From: Methanohalophilus levihalophilus
GTDB lineage: Archaea > Halobacteriota > Methanosarcinia > Methanosarcinales > Methanosarcinaceae
NCBI RefSeq assembly: GCF_017874375.1
Contig: NZ_JAGGLK010000002.1
Coordinates: forward strand, 496,001 to 560,000
Direction of reading: 5' to 3'
Length of the DNA: 64,000 bases
A program made the position numbers and the translations under genes. The notes below the pieces were generated by a model, which saw nothing but the letters and a program-made list of their open reading frames with translations, ran no database searches and had not been told where the DNA came from. Of this stretch, positions 1-7,611 are shown one piece after another. The first letter of the stretch is position 1. Each line of letters opens with the position of its first letter.

Positions 1-549
1 ATCGTTACCACCAAGTGCTACGCTAATACAGTCATCAACAAGATTTCTTTCATTGTCTCTCAGAAAATAAACAGGGCAATCAAGCCCCTGCAGATCGTCC
101 TGTACTTTTTTAGAACTATAACCACATTTCCCATAGAAAAGAAGGATACCATCTGATATTTTTGAGATTTCTCTGGCATTCAGATATACTTCAGATTGCA
201 AATGATCAATATCAGAATGCAGGTCTTTTCTCAGAAGATTTACAACAACCGTTAATTCCTGTTGTTTCTTCCTATTAAACGAATCATATATTTGCCTTAA
301 GATTGGAATATCTGAAAACAGCTTTATGAACCTGCCAGATGATCTTCTATTGTTTTCTAATACAATTGGATACAATCGATCAGATGAAAACACAAAAGGC
401 TTTAGATTTTCAGACTTTAGTTTTTGTACAAACCTTAAGCTGTTTTTGTTCTCTACCACAAATAAGTTTTTAATTTCAAGGTCTTTTGAGAGAACATAAA
501 CCAGTTCATCTTCGAGCATTTCGCAGGCAAGTATACTTAACAGAGGCAT
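1..549 (-). CDS. DUF1638 family protein (partial, runs off left edge)
   Basis: The reading frame is open from the ATG at 547-549 to the window edge (183 codons) and has no stop here, so the C-terminus is missing. The N-terminus reads MPLLSILACEMLEDELVY, and further in come the motifs SDGILLFYGKCG and DDCISVALGG. These match, position for position, the start and the ILLFYGLCG/DDCIGAAVGG motifs of the neighbouring protein, so the two are paralogues of the DUF1638 family. That family is typical of methylotrophic methanogens and some bacteria and is often found near corrinoid methyltransferase genes; its activity is not established. The gene lies 8 bp downstream of its paralogue on the same strand and is probably cotranscribed with it. 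Family assignment is from remembered motifs, not a search. Confidence 0.85.
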   Translation of the reverse strand, partial: MPLLSILACEMLEDELVYVLSKDLEIKNLFVVENKNSLRFVQKLKSENLKPFVFSSDRLYPIVLENNRRSSGRFIKLFSDIPILRQIYDSFNRKKQQELTVVVNLLRKDLHSDIDHLQSEVYLNAREISKISDGILLFYGKCGYSSKKVQDDLQGLDCPVYFLRDNERNLVDDCISVALGGND

Positions 550-557
550 GATTATTT

Positions 558-1361
558 TTACATGTTTTTGTTCTTTATTTCATCCTTTATTGCAGAATAG
601 CATTTCTCGAATATCTCCTGATTACCGCTGACCTCAAAGGTGCTATATCCAAACAAATTGGCATATTCCTCGATCTTTGCATCAACATCTTTTACATATG
701 TCAGGCCCGTATTGACCTTTGCAACCCTTGAATATCCTGCCATGTCGTTGACCATTTTTGCCATCTTGAGCGCTTTTCCAGGATCAGAATTATATTTGTC
801 GATGTTCAAAAGTTCTCTCCACGAATTGGCATACATGGGTGTAAAGAAAAAAGCAGGTTCTTTACTGTGGGTTTTAAGCAGCTTCAGATAATTTGCTCCA
901 CCGCCGACTGCAGCTCCGATGCAGTCATCCACAATTCTTTCTTCATCCCTTAGTATTCGCACGACGCAACCATCTTTTTCAAGGCAGAAATCCTCTTCGA
1001 CCTTTCCCAGAACATTACCACAAAGGCCGTAAAAAAGAAGTATGCCATCGGAGAAAGGAATCATTTCCTCAATACTATGGTAAACCTCGGATTTCAAGGT
1101 TTTTGGCACTGCGTGAAGTCCAAGTTCCAGAATATTAACTACTACTATTGATTCATTTGTTTCAATGTATCCTAGAAAATCTGGTAGCTTTTCAAAAGGA
1201 ACCATTTCATAAGAGACATTCTGTTCATTAAGTTTTGCTGCAAATTCTGAAATGTTATTATTTTCTACGATTATGATCTTATCAACTTCAGGATCATTGC
1301 TAAAAAGCCAGACAATTTCATCTTGCATTATCTCACATGAGATTATACTCATAACGGACAT
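558..1361 (-). CDS. DUF1638 family protein
   Basis: The protein has 267 residues. The start is placed at the ATG at 1359-1361 because it has a strong GGAGGAG ribosome site 7 bases upstream; a TTG two codons earlier is less likely. It opens with MSVMSIISCEIMQDEIVW and carries SDGILLFYGLCG and DDCIGAAVGGG, where Cys and Gly residues in conserved loops suggest a ligand or metal site. There is no signal peptide or membrane segment, so it should be cytoplasmic. It leads a two-gene paralogous unit with the partial gene at 1-549. A palindrome at 1436-1460 lies about 75 bp upstream, where the adjacent TetR-type protein would be expected to bind. A role in methylotrophic metabolism is inferred from the family's usual neighbours. 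Confidence 0.85.
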   Translation of the reverse strand: MSVMSIISCEIMQDEIVWLFSNDPEVDKIIIVENNNISEFAAKLNEQNVSYEMVPFEKLPDFLGYIETNESIVVVNILELGLHAVPKTLKSEVYHSIEEMIPFSDGILLFYGLCGNVLGKVEEDFCLEKDGCVVRILRDEERIVDDCIGAAVGGGANYLKLLKTHSKEPAFFFTPMYANSWRELLNIDKYNSDPGKALKMAKMVNDMAGYSRVAKVNTGLTYVKDVDAKIEEYANLFGYSTFEVSGNQEIFEKCYSAIKDEIKNKNM

Positions 1362-1435
1362 TACCAATCTCCTCCAATTTTATGTATTTTTATTTGTTTC
1401 GTTTTTTTCGAGCAAAAATAATATGATATTATAAA

Positions 1436-1460
1436 CTATCTACCTACATGTAGATAGGCA
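1436..1460. promoter_or_regulatory. Probable TetR operator upstream of the DUF1638 pair
   Basis: Imperfect inverted repeat with half-sites TATCTACCTAC and GTAGATAGGCA around a central AT. A closely related element sits at 2112-2136 upstream of the regulator gene itself. The shared core is CTACCTAC-N-TA-GRTAGGCA. It lies between the TetR gene stop (1477) and the DUF1638 start (1361). Binding by the TetR protein is inferred from the paired location. Confidence 0.6.
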
Positions 1461-1476
1461 AAAATTAAATAAAAAA

Positions 1477-2067
1477 TCAATCCCTCCATCCAAGACATGA
1501 TTTGATAGAAGAAATTGCTCTGACAAGTGTCTTTCTTCCTTTAATGCTGGATACCAGTCTGGCACCCATTAAAGTTTCAACTACCATTTCTGCATGTGTA
1601 TCGACTGGATCTGAAAACTCAAATTCTCCTTGTTCCAGGCCAGTTCTGAGAACATTGTTGAGCCAGTCAAGTATATCATCAAGTAGCAACATATCTTGCT
1701 TTTTAACTTTCTCCGGGAGTTCGTGGAAATCTATTATCACAGAGCCAGGAGGACAGATACATTTGCCTTCATCAAATTCCTGCAATGCATAATCAAAATA
1801 ATATTGAAGCTGCTCACGGGCAGATTTTTCAGATTCCTTCATTTGCGCAATGGATACGGCTAAGCTCTTTCTCCTTTCTTCAAGCAAGGCAGCAACCAAA
1901 TCTTCTTTTTTAGGATAATAATGGTGAATTGAAGCATTTTTTATGCCAAGCTTCTGGGAAATATCCTTGTAACTAAATCCATTATAGCCTCTGCATTGCA
2001 AAAAGTGTCTTGCATAATGGAGTATCTGTTGGTTAGTAGGGTTAAGATCAGTCATATAAATCCACAT
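1477..2067 (-). CDS. TetR/AcrR family transcriptional regulator
   Basis: The protein is 196 residues, the usual TetR length. The N-terminal helix-turn-helix is clear: GFSYKDISQKLGIKNASIHHYYPKK at about residues 34-58, with the typical hydrophobic I-HHYYPKKEDL recognition end. The rest is the variable ligand-binding domain, which holds CICPPG near residue 103, a Cys pair that could sense a ligand or redox state. The ATG at 2065-2067 is used; an in-frame ATG four codons later (2055) is possible. Near-identical palindromes lie upstream of this gene (2112-2136) and upstream of the DUF1638 genes (1436-1460). The likely model is autoregulation plus repression of the DUF1638 operon. The ligand is unknown. 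Confidence 0.9.
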   Translation of the reverse strand: MWIYMTDLNPTNQQILHYARHFLQCRGYNGFSYKDISQKLGIKNASIHHYYPKKEDLVAALLEERRKSLAVSIAQMKESEKSAREQLQYYFDYALQEFDEGKCICPPGSVIIDFHELPEKVKKQDMLLLDDILDWLNNVLRTGLEQGEFEFSDPVDTHAEMVVETLMGARLVSSIKGRKTLVRAISSIKSCLGWRD

Positions 2068-2111
2068 TTATCCTTATTCGTATAATAATTGAATAATACT
2101 CATATATTAAA

Positions 2112-2136
2112 TATCTACCTACGTATAGGTAGGCAA
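2112..2136. promoter_or_regulatory. Probable TetR autoregulatory operator
   Basis: Inverted repeat CTACCTA...TAGGTAG (core 2116-2133) upstream of the TetR start at 2067, followed by GGCAA exactly as in the second site at 1436-1460. The position upstream of an AT-rich promoter stretch is consistent with autorepression. Not tested. Confidence 0.6.
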
Positions 2137-2138
2137 TG

Positions 2139-2507
2139 TTAGATTGCCCTGCAAACACAGTATTTGCACAGGGACATTTCCTCTAATATATGCTTACTCT
2201 TTGCAGGACAGTAATAAACGCCACCATTTTCAAAGATTGTCTGATTTTCGTTTACGTACATTCCCGGTGGGTGGAGTGGTTCTTTCGCTATAAAAGTCAG
2301 ATATGTGGAAATAATACGAATATATTCCTTCAAATCCCTTTGATTGGGAGCATACCCATCCATATACTTGTTGATCCTGAAACTAAACTCTTTAAGCTTT
2401 CCAATGTCAATCTCCTCAGATATTTCTGAACAATCTCTTTCTTTTAGCTCAGAAAATTTCTTACGGTTATACCTTGCAAGACATTCAATATTATACTGAA
2501 GACTCAC
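2139..2507 (-). CDS. DUF2115-like (UPF0305) protein
   Basis: The protein has 122 residues. The C-terminal third has the signature HPPGMY...VYYCPAKSKH...LCKYCVCRA, which resembles the Cys-containing end of the methanogen family DUF2115/UPF0305 (YYCPVKDK...LCRFCVA). The four Cys suggest metal binding. It is shorter than I would expect of a full family member, so it may be a short or N-terminally reduced version. It reads divergently from the provirus at its right, so its start side marks the last plausibly chromosomal gene before the provirus. The function of the family is unknown. The assignment is from motif memory. Confidence 0.6.
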   Translation of the reverse strand: MSLQYNIECLARYNRKKFSELKERDCSEISEEIDIGKLKEFSFRINKYMDGYAPNQRDLKEYIRIISTYLTFIAKEPLHPPGMYVNENQTIFENGGVYYCPAKSKHILEEMSLCKYCVCRAI

Positions 2508-2945
2508 ACGTGGACTCTGAATACCTCCTGTTTCTTTTTCATTAACCGTTGCTAAATACCCCGAAGATAGATTGGAAGCTTCTTTTTGTAATAAAAATAA
2601 TAGTTCACATGAATTTATATGAAATTCCCTCCCAATTATGCATATGAAATATCTTTCAAGCTATAGTTTCGTTTAGTTTGTTCTTTAATTTGTCCGTTGT
2701 GTCTGTCTGTCCTGTCTCTTATCTATCGCCTATATTTGTCTCCTGAATTTCCATTGAATACGACAAAAAGGATAGTTATAAAGATAATAAAATCAGCCGT
2801 CTGCGACAAGCCTCTTCCACGTTTCCAATCTTTCTCTTCCACGTTATTTATTATGTTGGGGTATAAGAAAATACGCATCATACAATATATATAAGGTCGA
2901 AGCGTACTGTTTTTACTGAGAAGATATGCTCAGGAGAAACACAAA
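2508..2945. promoter_or_regulatory. Intergenic region with direct repeats and the left provirus promoter
   Basis: No convincing gene is present. A 12-bp sequence CTCTTCCACGTT occurs twice, at 2812-2823 and 2834-2845, exactly 22 bp apart (about two helical turns on one DNA face). An archaeal TATA element (ATATATATAA, about 2885-2894) follows, and a GGAG ribosome site at 2933-2936 precedes the ATG at 2946. The repeats are placed like an activator or repressor site for the provirus operon that starts at 2946. I looked here for a copy of the tRNA-Thr 3' end (attL) and did not see one. Confidence 0.5.
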
Positions 2946-3125
2946 ATGACCTGGATTGCAACCGTAGAAATTGAAGGCGAGAAACTCTTTGCAAGATGCG
3001 AATACAATCATCCCAATCTTATCCGCCTTCCTTCTGGGAGAAAATCATACTATTGCAAAACATGTGGTTCTCTGTTTGTGGTCGATCCTAACTATTCTGA
3101 ACTCATAGAGAACGAAGATATGTAA
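2946..3125 (+). CDS. Small provirus protein with one Cys pair
   Basis: A 59-residue protein starting MTWIATVEIEGEKL, with a GGAG ribosome site 9-12 bases upstream of the ATG. It has one isolated Cys (about residue 18) and a YYCKTCGSLF knuckle at about 36-45, so it could bind zinc through Cys/His (CEYNH upstream). It is the first gene after the provirus promoter. No family is recognised. It may be a small viral DNA- or protein-binding factor, but nothing in the sequence proves this. Confidence 0.6.
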   Translation: MTWIATVEIEGEKLFARCEYNHPNLIRLPSGRKSYYCKTCGSLFVVDPNYSELIENEDM

Positions 3126-3185
3126 GTTCCCCACCTGTGGAAAGTGTATTAAATTTATATAGTTGCAGCATTCTGATTCTACTGC

Positions 3186-3341
3186 ATGAGTGAGACCTGT
3201 TCTACATGCACATTTTTCAAACCAACGACAATTACATATGGTTTTTGCAGACGAGAGTCTCCAGTTGCGAAGCTTGGTTTTCCGGTAGTTCCCTCCGATG
3301 AGTGGTGTGGCCAACATGAACCTAGGAGCAGAAAACCATGA
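3186..3341 (+). CDS. Small Cys-rich provirus protein
   Basis: A 51-residue protein: MSETCSTCTFFKP, then GFCRRE, then VVPSDEWCGQHEP. The spacing CxxCxFF...C...P.V...WCGE-like is one I associate with very short phage proteins encoded near the packaging and portal genes; the four Cys probably hold one metal ion. The stop overlaps the next start (ATGA at 3338-3341), so it is translationally coupled to the 65-residue membrane protein. The role is unknown. Confidence 0.65.
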   Translation: MSETCSTCTFFKPTTITYGFCRRESPVAKLGFPVVPSDEWCGQHEPRSRKP

Positions 3342-3535
3342 TAGAATCATATTTAACTGAAGCAGCTACCTTCCTGATAGGAATCGGAACCGGCATAGCC
3401 ATAAGGGCAAAAATCTGGTGGAAAAACAAGACCGCAGAAGAGCGGAAATGCTTCGTCTACGAGATTCTGCAGTCACTGGAAGATGGTAAGATCACTGCTG
3501 CAGAAGCAAAGACTCTGATCAAGAACCATCTGTGA
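3338..3535 (+). CDS. Small single-span membrane protein (provirus)
   Basis: The protein has 65 residues, with an N-terminal hydrophobic segment (about residues 7-24, TFLIGIGTGIAIRAKIW) followed by a charged, helical C-terminus ending in EDGKITAAEAKTLIKNHL. It is coupled to the previous gene by the overlapping ATGA. The stop is followed by GAGGTATC, the ribosome site of the portal gene 6 bp later. No family is recognised; small membrane proteins beside the portal gene are common in tailed viruses, but no lysis or exclusion role can be shown. Confidence 0.65.
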   Translation: MIESYLTEAATFLIGIGTGIAIRAKIWWKNKTAEERKCFVYEILQSLEDGKITAAEAKTLIKNHL

Positions 3536-3541
3536 GGTATC

Positions 3542-4768
3542 ATGGTCCTTCTGAATGCCACAATTAATGGCCCAAATACTAAGCCAATCACCCTCATGGC
3601 CTCTGCAGGTATCAAAAGAACAGACAAATCTACCAAGTTCGGAGGCTATCAGAACTTCGATACTGATAACCGTTTCAAGTACTACCAGCAGCTTTCAACC
3701 TGCACTCCACATGTTTCCACATCTCTGAACAAACTGGCACTTTCCCTGGTAAAAGGTATGCAGTTTGATGGAACCGGTTCCAAGATCATTAAAGATTTTG
3801 AGCGATGGTCCACCAAGGTCAACTTCCTTGAGCAGGTGCAGACACTTGCCAGGCTTCTCTGCAGGGATGGAATATATGTGGCACTACCCAACGGGAATGC
3901 AGAGACTTTCTCCCTGATACCCCTGCTTATGCAGAACACAACTATCCTCCCGGAGGATTTTACTGTTGGAGAAATGAATCCAAAGGAGATTCTCACTCCT
4001 CCCACCGGGTTTGTTGTTATCAATGAAAGTGACAAGGCCAAAAGGAAGATCTTGAAGATCAGCGATGTGGTTTGCGGATCTTATAATGCCTGGGATACTG
4101 TTCAAAAAGATCCTCTCAAGCGAGATACATACGGCATTTACGGTGCTTCCATGATGGAACCCATTGAACTCAGTATCCGGAACCTGCTGAACATCAACCA
4201 CGGATATGTTTCATTTGTGAAGAAATATGGCAATGGCAGGTATCTTATTGACTTCAAGCTTTTGGAGAAACTGGTTGAGCAGGAGATTGTCAGCATTGAG
4301 GATGCTCAGAAGGTCATAGACGCTTGGCTTGATGAGCACAAGTACCTCTCGGAGAACGAAGATATCGCTGCAGTGGGTCTGGATATAATTCCTGTTGATG
4401 CAAAGGGATCCCTAGACGTCATGTCATTCAAGAAATCACTGGAAACAGATATCCAGATAGGCCTACTGCAATCCCCTCTAAGTATGGGCGATACAAAAGG
4501 ATCAACCTATGCTGCCGGATATGTGTCCGAAGAAGACCGTATGGTTGTCCTGGAAGGTCTACAACATATTGTCCGGAATATAGCCAACAGTGCCATCAAT
4601 ATGCGTCTTCGACTCATGAACAAGAATGAAGATTCTGTATGGATAGAGTTCGAGGAGCTTAGCCGACCACAGCTGGAATCCCGTGATGTGATAGAATGGT
4701 ACAATAGTGGAGTCCTCACAAGAGAGCAGATTCTCAAGTGGGGAGGATTCCCGGTGGACGGGGAATAA
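3542..4768 (+). CDS. Phage portal protein
   Basis: At 408 residues it is in the usual portal range. The central region carries the portal-type stem/wing pattern, with a long helix around residues 320-350 (TYAAGYVSEEDRMVVLEGLQ...NIANSAINMRL) and the characteristic end SRPQLESRDVIEWYNSGVLTREQ..KWGGFP, the C-terminal helical crown seen in many portal proteins. It forms the dodecameric ring through which DNA enters the capsid and to which connector proteins attach. The start is the ATG at 3542, led by GAGGTATC that overlaps the previous stop. In tailed viruses the large terminase gene normally lies immediately upstream; here only three tiny genes do, which is the main oddity of this provirus. Confidence 0.9.
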   Translation: MVLLNATINGPNTKPITLMASAGIKRTDKSTKFGGYQNFDTDNRFKYYQQLSTCTPHVSTSLNKLALSLVKGMQFDGTGSKIIKDFERWSTKVNFLEQVQTLARLLCRDGIYVALPNGNAETFSLIPLLMQNTTILPEDFTVGEMNPKEILTPPTGFVVINESDKAKRKILKISDVVCGSYNAWDTVQKDPLKRDTYGIYGASMMEPIELSIRNLLNINHGYVSFVKKYGNGRYLIDFKLLEKLVEQEIVSIEDAQKVIDAWLDEHKYLSENEDIAAVGLDIIPVDAKGSLDVMSFKKSLETDIQIGLLQSPLSMGDTKGSTYAAGYVSEEDRMVVLEGLQHIVRNIANSAINMRLRLMNKNEDSVWIEFEELSRPQLESRDVIEWYNSGVLTREQILKWGGFPVDGE

Positions 4769-4780
4769 TCAGGTGAAAGG

Positions 4781-5656
4781 ATGTCACTCCTGAAATCTCC
4801 AGAACTAATCCGAGTCGAGATTCAGCTTATCTCGCTTTTAGAACGCACCATGGAGAGAGTATTCAGATTAAGGACCATGGACTATAAGCGAGAGCTTGTC
4901 CACAATGTCCGTAGGGAATTTGGATCAAAGACCTATGTAAAGCAACTGGATAATATCATCACCGAGATCATCAAACAATCATTGCTGTATGCTGACAATC
5001 AACTGAAACAAATCTCTGCAGCTGCACTTGAAGATTCATATGTGTTGACAGAAGAAGCTGTAAGGATATCCACAAATCTGGCAGATAATGTTGTAGAATC
5101 TATCGTCCAGATGCTCAAAGATGAAGCAATCTATACGATGCATCCCAACCAGCTGGCCAAAAGGATAGTAGACCTCTGGGAAGGGGAGCGATACAAGGCA
5201 GTTAGATTTGCCAGGACCTTCACTGCAGATGTCGCCACCCATACAACGGTGTACCGATATCGTCAACGTGGAGTTGAATATGTTGAGTTCGATGCTGAAC
5301 TTGATGACAGGACAAGTGTTCGGTGCAGGATTTTACATGGTACGATATTCTCAACGGCATCTGATTCTCTAGAAAAGTACAGACCTCCATTGCATCACCA
5401 CTGCCGATCAGGACTAAAATTAGTTCCAGTTACTCGAGAAATTGATCCTGACGCAGAATTCGAAAACCGCGACTTTCTTCATCAGATGAATCAAGAAGGG
5501 GAGTTCCTTAAGGAATTGACTGATGAGAAAGTTGTAGAGAAGGCTTTCGAGAACATTGACCAGTTCAATGATAAATACCGGATATCCCAGTTCATCCTGG
5601 ACAAGGATATTGAAAAGAGAATTCTGATTGAAAATGGTCTATATATAATTATTTAG
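4781..5656 (+). CDS. Head morphogenesis protein (SPP1 gp7 / Mu gpF-like)
   Basis: The protein has 291 residues. The C-terminal half carries the family signature ARTFTADVATHTTVYRYRQRG...FDAELDDRTSVRCRILHGTIF.......PPLHHHCRS at about residues 145-215, with the DxRTxxxCxxLxG and P-P-H-H-x-C-R-C/S motifs typical of the minor head protein family. Such proteins sit inside the capsid near the portal. It follows the portal gene by 12 bp with a GTGAAAGG ribosome site. After its stop the virion gene order is broken by the accessory island, and the next virion gene starts only at 9106 behind its own promoter. Confidence 0.88.
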   Translation: MSLLKSPELIRVEIQLISLLERTMERVFRLRTMDYKRELVHNVRREFGSKTYVKQLDNIITEIIKQSLLYADNQLKQISAAALEDSYVLTEEAVRISTNLADNVVESIVQMLKDEAIYTMHPNQLAKRIVDLWEGERYKAVRFARTFTADVATHTTVYRYRQRGVEYVEFDAELDDRTSVRCRILHGTIFSTASDSLEKYRPPLHHHCRSGLKLVPVTREIDPDAEFENRDFLHQMNQEGEFLKELTDEKVVEKAFENIDQFNDKYRISQFILDKDIEKRILIENGLYIII

Positions 5657-5782
5657 CGATACTTATGTACTTAAAAAGTTCTGTGATACATATTCGGCAA
5701 GTTAGTATGTATGAATAAATCAATAGATTGATACAAAAAGTTAGATTTCGGCCCTTGAAGATTTATACAAAGTCGATTAATT

Positions 5783-6010
5783 TTAAAATACTTCAGTTGG
5801 AAACGTGTCAATCAATTTATCTCCACACGAATGACAGAACTTTGAACTTAGAGATACTTCCGTACCAGATGGACAGCGGGTGGAAATTTCCTTGTGTACA
5901 TAGGTTACACCTTGATGGCAACCCAATTCCCTTGCTTTTCTTTTTATTTCAGGAGGGATTTCCATGTCAACTTTATTTTTCGTATTTACACGTCCATGTT
6001 TTACAATCAT
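5783..6010 (-). CDS. Small zinc-ribbon-like protein of the accessory island
   Basis: A 75-residue basic protein with a possible helix MEIPPEIKRKARELGCH and a C-terminal FCHSCGDKL knuckle preceded by RCPSG. This is a zinc-ribbon layout with a degenerate first knuckle (one Cys instead of two). It is read against the virion genes and away from the three-gene module at 6223. The ATG at 6010 has no ribosome site, but an AT-rich TATA-like stretch (about 6030-6040 on this strand) would allow a leaderless mRNA. The intergenic DNA shared with the module suggests common control. It could be an antitoxin-like or DNA-binding partner, or an unrelated cargo gene; no family is recognised. Confidence 0.5.
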   Translation of the reverse strand: MIVKHGRVNTKNKVDMEIPPEIKRKARELGCHQGVTYVHKEISTRCPSGTEVSLSSKFCHSCGDKLIDTFPTEVF

Positions 6011-6130
6011 GAGAATACTATCTTACTCTGTAATTTAAAGGTATTAGTTCATGTAACATATAATAATTACTTTATACTCTCTCTACATTTTTTATCTAAC
6101 TCAATTTCCCAACCGTTTTTTACAAAAACA

Positions 6131-6207
6131 TTATATACTATAAGCATGTAATTAAATTTTGTAATTAAGATATGTAACTAACATGTGAAATTAGACATTT
6201 GTAATGA
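6131..6207 (+). promoter_or_regulatory. Promoter with tandem 13-bp-spaced repeats
   Basis: A TATA element (TTATATACTA, 6131-6140) is followed by four copies of TGTAATTAA or close variants starting at 6147, 6160, 6173 and 6186 (TGTAATTAA, TGTAATTAA, TGTAACTAA, TGAAATTAG), each exactly 13 bp apart. A fifth partial copy, TGTAATGA, starts at 6200. They cover the expected transcription start (about 6160) and run to the ATG at 6223. Tandem direct repeats over a start site are typical operators for ribbon-helix-helix repressors, and the first gene of the module ends in such a domain. Autorepression is inferred. Confidence 0.6.
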
Positions 6208-6222
6208 TTTGTAGGTGATTAT

Positions 6223-7605
6223 ATGATAAACATAAGAAGGGAATATGAAACCTTAGAGCAAGACCTTGCAGCATTGATGGCTTTCCTGACAAATTCCTCC
6301 CTAAAGCATTCAAATGGAAAGATTATCCTGACAAACGATCACAACTTGAAGGAACATATCGATCAACTCCTTAAAGAGCAGAAATTCATGGATGCAAATG
6401 AACTCATAAAATCAGCAAAGATTCTTCTAAAAGAGTCTTCAATTGATGCCAACATTATATCGAAGTCATATAGGGTTCCTTTCCCAATGTATCTACGGAT
6501 AATATCTATTGCAGCAAGGAACGATGAAACGATTTCCGATATTTTAAAGAAAATATTGGTTCCATCCATTAATTCAACACTTGCTGAATTGCAATCATTC
6601 CCTGAGATTGAAAAAAATAAAAACGAATCATTGAAAAAACTGGTTTTGGATTGGAACAAAGCAAAAACATCCAGCAGGGCATTCAATACATTTTTTGATT
6701 TGCATGTATCAGGAGTTGATAGAACTCGGCACCATGATTATATCCTTAAATATTTTAGAGAAATAATTCTAAAGAAATGCTCTGAGGAACAGCTCAATGA
6801 GGAGTATGCTTTGAGCATTACTGATAAATTTATAAAAATCCATGTGGAACCTTATATTGATCCGTTCATAACATGCACATTTAACTTTGACTCTGAAGTA
6901 ATAAAATGTGAAATAGAATATAATATTCTTTATTCATTAATAGAGAGCCTATCGGATAGGGAAGAAGTTCTAAATCTTATGTACGAAGGCTCACTCGATG
7001 TGGCTAATTCAATTAAAGAGAATAATGAATATCTTTATTCTAGTAAAGATGTAATGGAAGAATTTTTTGACGAAATTATCAATATCACACCTATCGAAAA
7101 AAATGGCAATTGGACAGTTGTTTCGAAAGACTTTGGCAAGTTTCAAAATATAGTTAATGATATTCTTGGAAAAGGTGCTACAGTAAGTTTGGGTATATAT
7201 GAAGTTGATTTCAACAAAAATAAATTACTGTTCAATGGTGTGGAATTGGAAAATGTTGAAGCCACAAGAGAGATACTCTATAGAACTTTGATTTCTGAAA
7301 GCGAGCTACTTCCACTTTCATTTGATGTAGATGAAAAATCAAAAATTCTCAGGGAAGCTCTTTCGGACGACGATTATGAAAGTGCATCAAAATACTCTCA
7401 AGAACTAGAAATATATGAAATAATCGATTGCGTATCTAAATCTCTGGCCGAGATGCTCAAGATAAAGGAAAATGACTCTGAAGTAATTACAGTATCCATG
7501 CCCAAGGCGGTTTCAATGATTATTGACTTGGCTAAAGATAAGAGATCAAACAAGGCCTTTATCTCTGAAATCTGTCTGAATTATTTTGAAAGTACACGTG
7601 AGTGA
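6223..7605 (+). CDS. Unknown 460-residue protein with C-terminal ribbon-helix-helix-like domain
   Basis: The first gene of the accessory island. The body (residues 1-420) is acidic, helical in character, without membrane segments, Walker motifs or clear catalytic signatures; I do not recognise its family. The last 39 residues read ITVSMPKAVSMIIDLAKDK then RSNKAFISEICLNYF: a short beta strand followed by two helices, which is the layout of CopG/Arc-type ribbon-helix-helix DNA-binding domains. Repeats at exact 13-bp spacing cover its promoter, fitting autoregulation. Base use is visibly richer in A and T than in the flanking virion genes, a sign of separate acquisition. The NYN-domain gene starts 6 bp after its stop, so the two are surely cotranscribed. 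It could be the sensor or scaffold of a nuclease system; that is inference. Confidence 0.75.
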   Translation: MINIRREYETLEQDLAALMAFLTNSSLKHSNGKIILTNDHNLKEHIDQLLKEQKFMDANELIKSAKILLKESSIDANIISKSYRVPFPMYLRIISIAARNDETISDILKKILVPSINSTLAELQSFPEIEKNKNESLKKLVLDWNKAKTSSRAFNTFFDLHVSGVDRTRHHDYILKYFREIILKKCSEEQLNEEYALSITDKFIKIHVEPYIDPFITCTFNFDSEVIKCEIEYNILYSLIESLSDREEVLNLMYEGSLDVANSIKENNEYLYSSKDVMEEFFDEIINITPIEKNGNWTVVSKDFGKFQNIVNDILGKGATVSLGIYEVDFNKNKLLFNGVELENVEATREILYRTLISESELLPLSFDVDEKSKILREALSDDDYESASKYSQELEIYEIIDCVSKSLAEMLKIKENDSEVITVSMPKAVSMIIDLAKDKRSNKAFISEICLNYFESTRE

Positions 7606-7611
7606 TCTGTG

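Noticed and set aside
2697-2894. 65-residue plus-strand open frame left of the provirus
   Set aside because: It runs through the 12-bp direct repeats and the TATA element, has no ribosome site and no protein-like composition.
6223-7605. 460-residue protein as a possible large terminase
   Set aside because: The length fits, but there is no Walker A or B motif and no RuvC-like acidic pattern, and it lies after, not before, the portal gene.
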